Shown: piece by piece, positions 58,212-64,000 of the stretch
Layout: each line of letters opens with the position of its first letter
Numbering within the stretch: the first letter of the stretch is position 1
NCBI RefSeq assembly: GCF_900169085.1
Contig: NZ_LT821323.1
Location: 62,001 to 126,000 of the forward strand
Direction of reading: 5' to 3'
Source: Chlamydia suis
GTDB taxonomy: Bacteria > Chlamydiota > Chlamydiia > Chlamydiales > Chlamydiaceae
DNA: 64,000 nucleotides
Program-made: the position numbers and the translations under genes
The notes under the pieces: model-generated
Databases searched by the model: none
Seen by the model: the letters and a program-made list of their open reading frames with translations, nothing else
Told to the model about the DNA's origin: nothing

Positions 58212-60164
58212 ATGTCATCTGTTATTAATGGGTTGGGAGGTTTGTGTTCCTCTTTGTGGTCTCGCTTGTGCAATGAGACCCACAATAATGGTAATGACTC
58301 TGTTGATGGGAACAACGCCGAGGGTGCTTCGCCTTCTCCCATATGCACCCAACCGACTTCTGTCAGCTCGGGGAGAGATGGCATGCCGTTTCAGCCTGTG
58401 ATGGGGGCTTGTTCGTTTGGTGTACAGGGGCTTTTGCGTAACAGTTCGGGAGGAAGAGGATTATTTACCCGAGGCCAAGGACGCTTTTCTTCTCAAGGGA
58501 TTGGTATAACTTCCTTCTCTTCAACGCAGGATGGAGACTGTGTTGACAGCGCGTCTCCTGCTTCCGGAGTGTTCCCTGTGTCTGTAATTAGACAGCAGCC
58601 GCAACAAGTCCAATCATCTTCCCAAGCTTCTTTACAGTTGGCGACCATGCTTTCTGGGATGAGCTCTCTATCAGGATCGAATCTCTTTACTTTGTTTGGA
58701 GAAGATCGCGTTAGACACTTAACAACTACATCGGACCAAGTTGATGGTACAGCATCCTTAGATTCTGAATTAAGAGAGCTGCTGAAAAATGCTTCTGTGT
58801 CTGATGCTACTGCGATACTACTAGGTCTAGGGACCGATGGAAAAACATCCAATACCTCTCCTCTGGCATCTCTATTACTTAGCCAGTATATGCTCTCGAA
58901 TAAAGATAATCCGGATGTGAAACAATTAGTTGATTTGTTGCAGAAAATAAACAAAGAGAGCGGAGCTTCAGAGCAACCACAAACTCCAGGATTAGCAGAG
59001 TGTTGTTCTAATTTTTTTGGAACACTTTCAAGTTCTTCTAATTCTATTGTTGGGGCAGTTGGGCTTGCTGGGAAGGGATTGGCAGACCTTCTCGCTTTAG
59101 CCGCAAAAAGTCAGCGGGTTAAGAAGAGCATGTTAATGTGTCATGATTCTTGTAAGCCTTGTTGTACAAGATCTTGTGGATGCGATTCATGTGGCTGCGC
59201 AGGCGGTGAGGGAGGCTGCGGAGAATTTGGGAACTTTTTGTGCGGTTGCGCGGAAACGTGGTGCTGCAGTGATTCTGTACACGCAGAGGCGGATTTAACA
59301 GATTATGTTAATAAGATTAAGGAGTTGGAGGGTGCTGTCGGCTCGACTACATTTATGTTGGGTCTGCAGAATATGGGAATCACCGTGGCAGATTTACTCT
59401 CCGGGTCTATTGATGGAATCCCTTCTCCGGAACAGTTAGAAGCATCTTGTAGAGAAGCGCTATCTACGGTTGGTCGATTGATGATGCGTATGTCGCATGA
59501 GAAGTGGCTCAAGCGTTTCTGCTCTTGCGTAGAACTTTTAGACAGTTCTCCTTTCTGGACACAGTCCGTTCAATCGGGGCTATTGGGATGCACGCCAACA
59601 AAGCCTCTTCCCGAGTTAGGAAATCGCATTAAAATTACCACCCCCGTTGGCGGTAGACAAGAAGCTGTGAACTTTGATCTGGAGTTATTGCTGCCAGCTT
59701 TATCCTGTTTACAGATAACAACGCAAACCGGTGCTGAAGGAGATGGGTTGGATATCGATCAGACAACTAAGGTCCTTAGCAGGGTCTGTGCGGTTCTTTC
59801 GGCTGCCGTAGGGGATCAGGGGACGCCAGTTTGGATGACTCCTAAACAGTTGATGGATCTCGTTTGTATTTGCATAGCTTCTTGTGATATTTCCTTAGTA
59901 GGAGGACCTAGTTGCGAGGAGTGTAAAGAGTTTACATGCGCTATTTTGGAAGAAAAATCTCCAAAGGATCGTATTGATTGTAGTGACACTCGAAACGCTC
60001 AAGCAGCGATTCGTAAATTAGTCGTAAAACAAGAGGCGAAAAGTGCTTTTGTAGAACTGCTAACCTCTTTGAGAGATCCTAACAGTAGAGAAAGTAAAGC
60101 TCTGTTGAGAGAATGTCTCTCTTCTTGGGCAAGAAGAGCAGGAGTTGTCTCCACCGGCAACTAA
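58212..60164 (+). CDS. cteG: CteG (CT105)-like type III effector, paralog 1, Cys-rich centre
   Basis: The 650-residue protein corresponds to CT105 (CteG), a secreted effector that in C. trachomatis goes to the Golgi and plasma membrane and acts on centrosomes through centrin-2. There is no signal peptide. The N-terminal 100 residues are Ser/Gly/Asn-rich, as in secretion and targeting signals. A cluster of 13 cysteines in about 43 residues lies at about 310-352, including the motif C-x-C-x-GGEGGCG-x-x-G. The C terminus ends LLRECLSSWARRAG. ATG 58212 has a GGGAG at 11 bases upstream. It is followed by a strong terminator and a second copy. Confidence 0.85.
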   Translation: MSSVINGLGGLCSSLWSRLCNETHNNGNDSVDGNNAEGASPSPICTQPTSVSSGRDGMPFQPVMGACSFGVQGLLRNSSGGRGLFTRGQGRFSSQGIGITSFSSTQDGDCVDSASPASGVFPVSVIRQQPQQVQSSSQASLQLATMLSGMSSLSGSNLFTLFGEDRVRHLTTTSDQVDGTASLDSELRELLKNASVSDATAILLGLGTDGKTSNTSPLASLLLSQYMLSNKDNPDVKQLVDLLQKINKESGASEQPQTPGLAECCSNFFGTLSSSSNSIVGAVGLAGKGLADLLALAAKSQRVKKSMLMCHDSCKPCCTRSCGCDSCGCAGGEGGCGEFGNFLCGCAETWCCSDSVHAEADLTDYVNKIKELEGAVGSTTFMLGLQNMGITVADLLSGSIDGIPSPEQLEASCREALSTVGRLMMRMSHEKWLKRFCSCVELLDSSPFWTQSVQSGLLGCTPTKPLPELGNRIKITTPVGGRQEAVNFDLELLLPALSCLQITTQTGAEGDGLDIDQTTKVLSRVCAVLSAAVGDQGTPVWMTPKQLMDLVCICIASCDISLVGGPSCEECKEFTCAILEEKSPKDRIDCSDTRNAQAAIRKLVVKQEAKSAFVELLTSLRDPNSRESKALLRECLSSWARRAGVVSTGN

Positions 60165-60187
60165 CCGTTTCTTTATCGAAAGATAAG

Positions 60188-60220
60188 AAGCCTCCTCTAT
60201 TTAGAGGAGGCTTTTTGTTT
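60188..60220 (+). terminator. Intrinsic terminator between the two cteG paralogs
   Basis: AAGCCTCCTCTA (60188-60199) pairs with TAGAGGAGGCTT (60202-60213), a 12-bp palindrome around TT, followed by TTTGTTTTT. It ends paralog 1 and implies that the second copy has its own promoter. Confidence 0.9.
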
Positions 60221-60234
60221 TTAAGAAAAGAATC

Positions 60235-60269
60235 TTGTTTTAAAAACTTTTGAAAACTTTGTTTTAAAA
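60235..60269. repeat. Direct repeat upstream of the second cteG paralog
   Basis: TTGTTTTAAAA occurs at 60235-60245 and again at 60259-60269, 24 bases apart, and is interleaved with two AAAACTTT-like words. It sits about 70-100 bases before the ATG of paralog 2 and may belong to its promoter; the pattern is AT-rich and could be chance. Confidence 0.4.
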
Positions 60270-60338
60270 CATGAAAAAATGCTTCTTGCAGGATAAAATC
60301 TCGCCTTTTCTGAAAAAAATAAAAGTAAAAGGGGGATC

Positions 60339-62168
60339 ATGTCTGCACTGGGTAGCATTTGTAGTTGGTTTTCAGGGTCAATAACATCTTCAGCTTCTTC
60401 AGATAGAGGGGAAGAAAATCAAGCCGTAGAAGGGAGTCGGAGTGATTCTCCGCAGCCTATAAGCCCCCAAAGTCTATCCTCTACCATCTTAAACTGTTCT
60501 CCTGAGGTTGTTCCTACAGGATCTTCTGGGGTATATACCCGATGCGGAGACCGCTGGGTTTCTGTCGTTACTAAGCAGCCTGCCAAAGCAAAGCCTGTCT
60601 CTCCTACAACAATTTCTCAGACCACAACCTTTTCTTCTGTATCATCACGGCAATCTGGAATGCTCGGAGCTTTGTTATTAGGATTAAGCGGAGGGCAGGA
60701 TTTTGCAGAATTTTGTGCTGCAGTTTTGGGATCGGCATCCCATGCTTCAGGCGGCGTTGGAGGATCTTGTGAACATAAAGCTCTTCGGGATCACCTAAAA
60801 TCCTGTTCTCCTAAAGAGGCTAAAAGATTTCTTGAAGCCGTGCTCGGAATGAAGAATGCTTCTTCGCATTCTTCTAAATTGAGTTCAACATTCTGTACAC
60901 AATACGGCTTACCTCTATCAGATGGGAGAGGTTCTCAGTCTGGGGCTGTTAGTCAGATGGCGGGCATTCTTGAATTTTTAAATAAAAAATCTTTGGACAC
61001 TTCTTGTGGAGATTGTTGTCCTGATAAGAGATCTCAAAATCCTTTAACAGGACCTTTTGGAAAAGCGGGTGTGGGAGTCTCGCAAATGCTTTGGCGTTGT
61101 GCTAGCAATCATTCAGGCGCTGCATCAGATTGTTGCTCTGCTGTAGCTGAGCATTGTCAAGCTCCTTTTGGGCACCCTTGGCTGGGGTGTTCTAATGGAG
61201 AAGGCGGTTGCGGACGTTTAGGTAAGGCTCTCTGTAGTTGCGCAGACTCGTGCGATCCATCTTCAGAGCCTTTTACGATAAATTCTTATACAGCACATCT
61301 ATACGAGAAGTTGGAACAAACTTTTGGAAGTGAAGTTATGCTGTTAGCCTTGAGCAAATTGGGAGTAAATGTTCATGATTTGCTTTCGGGTATAAGTGTT
61401 GAGATCCCTTCTCTTCATTCTTTAGAAGAGAGTTGTATAGAGATCGTCTGTGAGCTTGAGTCTTTGCAATGTCGGATGACGCAGATTAAGTTATGCCAAG
61501 AATTTGCTTCGGCTTCGGAGCTGCTTCAAGAAAACAGCTTCTGGAAAGCGCGCATTATCCAAGCTCTTGGGAGAAAGACTCCTTTGTGTTCTCTTGAAGA
61601 GTTAGGTGAAAAAATCTTAATCACCGATCATTCAGGCAAAAGATCTTCGTTTGATCTGGAGAAATTGCTTAAAACACTTTTTAGAACGCAGATCGTTTCA
61701 GCAAGCGGAGAGCGATCTTTGATGAGCGCTCAACAAGTTTTTGTTGTAATCAGCCAAGTCTTCTCGATTCTATCATACTCTCTTCGAAATTGTGAGGGGG
61801 AAGAGTCTCTTACACTCACGACGAGCGAGCTGCTACAGTTATGTTGTATCTGCATGGCTGTTTCAAAATATTCTTTGGCGGGAGCTCCTTCTTGTGAGGC
61901 ACAGTTTTTTGGTTGGCTGAGACAAGAGGTCTGCGACGAGCAAATCTGTTTTGAGAGATTGAGAGTCTCTACAAGTCAATCCAGCGTAGAAACCTCCAGT
62001 GGTATCAGAGAGCAGCTACTTGCTAGAATAGCTTTGTTTGGAGCAGGCAACACATTACAAAATCAAACGGCTACTTTTAGAGATCCTATGAGCGAAGAGA
62101 ACCGAAGATTGTTACGAGAATGTCTCGTAGGATGGGCTGGAGTTGTTGGCGTTTGTCTGAAGAAATAG
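60339..62168 (+). CDS. CteG (CT105)-like type III effector, paralog 2
   Basis: The 609-residue protein is a diverged copy of its neighbour. Shared features are a short Ser/Cys-rich start (MSALGSICSW vs MSSVINGLGGLCSS), a central Cys-rich block (about 284-307) with GEGGCG-x-x-G-x-x-LC-x-CA, the downstream segment (MLLALSKLGVNVHDLLSG vs MLGLQNMGITVADLLSG), the FDLEKLL/FDLELLL segment, and the C-terminal RDPMSEENRRLLRECLVGWA. The ATG is preceded by AAAGGGGGATC. C. trachomatis, as I recall, has only one gene here. A tandem duplication followed by divergence is the natural reading. A third copy was not seen. Confidence 0.8.
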   Translation: MSALGSICSWFSGSITSSASSDRGEENQAVEGSRSDSPQPISPQSLSSTILNCSPEVVPTGSSGVYTRCGDRWVSVVTKQPAKAKPVSPTTISQTTTFSSVSSRQSGMLGALLLGLSGGQDFAEFCAAVLGSASHASGGVGGSCEHKALRDHLKSCSPKEAKRFLEAVLGMKNASSHSSKLSSTFCTQYGLPLSDGRGSQSGAVSQMAGILEFLNKKSLDTSCGDCCPDKRSQNPLTGPFGKAGVGVSQMLWRCASNHSGAASDCCSAVAEHCQAPFGHPWLGCSNGEGGCGRLGKALCSCADSCDPSSEPFTINSYTAHLYEKLEQTFGSEVMLLALSKLGVNVHDLLSGISVEIPSLHSLEESCIEIVCELESLQCRMTQIKLCQEFASASELLQENSFWKARIIQALGRKTPLCSLEELGEKILITDHSGKRSSFDLEKLLKTLFRTQIVSASGERSLMSAQQVFVVISQVFSILSYSLRNCEGEESLTLTTSELLQLCCICMAVSKYSLAGAPSCEAQFFGWLRQEVCDEQICFERLRVSTSQSSVETSSGIREQLLARIALFGAGNTLQNQTATFRDPMSEENRRLLRECLVGWAGVVGVCLKK

Positions 62169-62180
62169 CTTGTTTATGGG

Positions 62181-63005
62181 TTATTGAGGCTTAAAATCTG
62201 TATAAAAAGGATAGAGGTCATCGGAAGTTAAAGACGAAACCTCTATCTTTTTTTTAGAAAAAGGAGAAATGAACCGAAGACTTTTTGCATGGAGTAAAGG
62301 ACGAGTAACCTGTTTCGGTTGTTCTTTAGCTCCGTAATCCACATCGCCGACGATTGGATGTCCGATGGTTCTCATGTGTAAGCGTATTTGATGAGTTCGT
62401 CCTGTAATAGGGCGACAAAGAAGAAGAGCATACTTGGGATAAAGTGTAAGAACTTCCCATTCGGTGATGGTTATTTTTCCAGAGTTTCTATCTGTATTTC
62501 CAAACAGAACAGCGCCAAGGCGTCTATGGCGAGGAGCCGTGTAGGTTGTAATGATCCCGGAGTGTTGGCGTGGATGACCAAATACTAACGCTATATAGTG
62601 TTTGTCTATTTGTCGCATTTTAAATAGCTGGGTGGTAAGAGCCACATCTTTTTCATTTTTTGCAAAAAGAATGCATCCAGAAGTGTCTCTATCTAAGCGG
62701 TGAACAAGATGGGTATGAAGTTGCTTGGCTAGGTCCTCAGAAGTTTGTTTTGCGGGTTTATTATAAACACAAAGATGCTCGTCTTCCCAGAGTAGTTGTG
62801 GGGAAGAACGCGTGATGATTTGTAAACAAACGCGGTCTCCGGGTTGAAGTTTGTAAGATTCAAACCGTTCGATACGACCGTTTACTCGACATCCATGATA
62901 GCAAATCGACTCTAAAATAGTTTTTTTAGGTAAATGAGGTAGAGCTGTTCGGAGAAAAGAAGCGAGTCTTACGTGACGATCCGCTATACCAATAAACTCT
63001 TGCAT
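62181..63005 (-). CDS. RluA-family pseudouridine synthase
   Basis: The 274-residue enzyme makes pseudouridine in rRNA or tRNA. An S4-type RNA-binding segment lies at about 10-75. The catalytic motif HRLDRDTSGCILFAK (Asp in RLDRD, near 107) and the downstream GRTHQIRLHMRTIGHPIVGD (near 205) are standard for the RluA/RluC/RluD family; the target base cannot be told. It is the gene at CT106. It converges with paralog 2 of cteG (12 bases between stops) and is divergent from mutY. Confidence 0.93.
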   Translation of the reverse strand: MQEFIGIADRHVRLASFLRTALPHLPKKTILESICYHGCRVNGRIERFESYKLQPGDRVCLQIITRSSPQLLWEDEHLCVYNKPAKQTSEDLAKQLHTHLVHRLDRDTSGCILFAKNEKDVALTTQLFKMRQIDKHYIALVFGHPRQHSGIITTYTAPRHRRLGAVLFGNTDRNSGKITITEWEVLTLYPKYALLLCRPITGRTHQIRLHMRTIGHPIVGDVDYGAKEQPKQVTRPLLHAKSLRFISPFSKKKIEVSSLTSDDLYPFYTDFKPQ

Positions 63006-63051
63006 AATCCATGACCGATAAGTATGTTGATGGGATTTTACGTGAATTTTT

Positions 63052-64000
63052 ATGATAAGAACAGCTTTTTCCCAGGATGATAATAGTTTTCCTTTGGGAG
63101 CCTTGCGTTCATGGTTTCTTGAACATAAAAGATCCTTTCCCTGGAGAGAATCACCAACTCCTTATCGTGTATGGGTCTCCGAAGTGATGCTTCAACAAAC
63201 GCGAGCCGAGGTTGTGATTCCATATTTTTTAAAATGGATGGAACGGTTCCCTTCCGTACAAGATCTTTCGTGTGCAGAAGAGGGAGAGGTAGTGCGCCTT
63301 TGGGAAGGCTTGGGTTATTATTCTCGCGCCCGGAATCTTTTAGCCGGAGCTCGCATGATTACGGAGTTTTTCCAAGGAGAAATTCCTCAAGATCCAGCTC
63401 TTCTTCGTTCTATTAAAGGGATTGGTCCGTACACAGCAAATGCTATCCTTGCCTTTGCGTTTAAGCAAAAAAAAGCGCCTATTGATGGGAATGTTTTGCG
63501 AGTCATGAGCCGGTTGTTTGCTATAGAGCAACCCATTGATCGTTGTAAGACAAGGCAAGAGATCACGGGGCTTTGTGAAACGTTGTTACCTGATCAAGAG
63601 CCTGAAGTGATAGCGGAAGCCTTTATTGAATTAGGAGCTAAGCTTTGTAAGCAAAGGCCTTTATGCGAACAGTGTCCACTACGTTCATTCTGTAAGGCAC
63701 ATCAAAAAGGAGAGGTGTTGCGATTTCCAGTTAAAAATGCGCGCGCACCGATTACGGAGCTGTTTCGTGCAGTTGTAATCTTGATATCCCAGGATCGAGT
63801 TTTCATGATGAAAAGGGAGGGGGGAGAGATTATGGCTGGCTTATATGAGTTTCCTTACTATCAGTTTTCTAAGAAGGAGTGTTGTGATGTCGAGAGAATC
63901 ACAGCTCTTGTTCGGCAAGATTTTGGTGAATCTCTCCTCTTTATGGGAAGTCTCCCTGCGCAAAAGCAGGTTTTTACTCGTTATCGAGTTACTCTTTTTC
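63052..64000 (+). CDS. mutY: A/G-specific adenine glycosylase MutY (3' end outside window)
   Basis: MutY removes adenine opposite 8-oxoguanine. The reading frame starts at ATG 63052 and stays open to the end of the window (316 codons); the family is about 350-370 residues. Visible features are the PWRESPTPYRVWVSEVMLQQT region (catalytic Glu in SEVMLQQT), the helix-hairpin-helix SIKGIGPYTANAIL, the catalytic Asp in PIDGNVLRVMSRL and the iron-sulfur motif C-x5-C-x2-C-x5-C (CKQRPLCEQCPLRSFC). The usual MutY spacing is C-x6-C, so this has one residue fewer. The C-terminal NUDIX-like domain begins near 215. Confidence 0.94.
   Translation, partial: MIRTAFSQDDNSFPLGALRSWFLEHKRSFPWRESPTPYRVWVSEVMLQQTRAEVVIPYFLKWMERFPSVQDLSCAEEGEVVRLWEGLGYYSRARNLLAGARMITEFFQGEIPQDPALLRSIKGIGPYTANAILAFAFKQKKAPIDGNVLRVMSRLFAIEQPIDRCKTRQEITGLCETLLPDQEPEVIAEAFIELGAKLCKQRPLCEQCPLRSFCKAHQKGEVLRFPVKNARAPITELFRAVVILISQDRVFMMKREGGEIMAGLYEFPYYQFSKKECCDVERITALVRQDFGESLLFMGSLPAQKQVFTRYRVTLF

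Noticed and set aside
1-64000. Mobile elements, CRISPR arrays or prophage
   Set aside because: No transposase, integrase, recombinase, regularly spaced repeats or phage structural genes were seen on reading the whole window.

Overview
The window is chromosomal DNA from a Chlamydia species of the trachomatis/muridarum/suis group. Gene content and order match the region C. trachomatis numbers about CT054 to CT107. Diagnostic genes include the ATP/ADP translocase npt1, the type III secretion cluster cdsU-cdsV-copN-scc1, ltuB, the fused ytgCR gene, a plant-type fabI, and Inc-type membrane proteins. Protein sequences such as CopN differ clearly from what I remember of C. trachomatis, and the cteG (CT105) locus is a tandem pair. 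I therefore infer C. muridarum as most likely and C. suis as the alternative. No insertion sequences, prophage, CRISPR arrays or rRNA genes were seen.

Region 1 (1-16.9 kb) is metabolic and housekeeping: the sucA end and sucB, pgeF-like and ispG, a CT058-type membrane protein, ferredoxin, tRNA-Pro, flhA and sigma-28, tyrS, gnd, lepA, npt1 and a small basic protein. Region 2 (16.9-25.8 kb) holds the ytgABCD metal importer, whose permease YtgC is fused to a DtxR-like repressor, followed by dxr, an enlarged rseP and a convergent secreted lipase-like gene. Region 3 (25.9-31.2 kb) has recF-dnaN, smpB, apbE-folD and a probable mreD. Region 4 (31.4-37.7 kb) has the late gene ltuB, a strongly structured probable non-coding RNA with its own terminator, the secreted-effector pair CT082/CT083, a phospholipase D-like lipoprotein, ubiD and rpmB. 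Region 5 (37.8-44.3 kb) is the type III secretion operon cdsU-cdsV-copN-scc1-malQ on the minus strand. Region 6 (44.5-53.4 kb) is ychF and the translation/transcription operon nusA-infB-rbfA-truB-ribF, with rpsA upstream. Region 7 (53.8-64 kb) holds trxB-acpS, the Inc protein CT101 (MrcA), a FliO-like protein, a HAD phosphatase, plant-type fabI, two tandem cteG paralogs, an RluA-family pseudouridine synthase and the start of mutY.

Together these genes show an obligate intracellular life style. They cover nucleotide import from the host, metal import with built-in regulation, a complete export gate with its gatekeeper and chaperone, several predicted effectors or inclusion-membrane proteins, and remnants of a flagellar-type export apparatus (FlhA, sigma-28 and a FliO-like protein).

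The observations I rate highest are: a probable macro (ADP-ribose-binding) domain behind the Inc-like membrane hairpin of the CT058 homolog; a probable MreD whose true start may be an ATT codon; a structured RNA between ltuB and CT082; a repeat array upstream of cteG; and the tandem Cys-rich cteG paralogs. All functional calls rest on reading the sequence and remembered family features; no database search was run.
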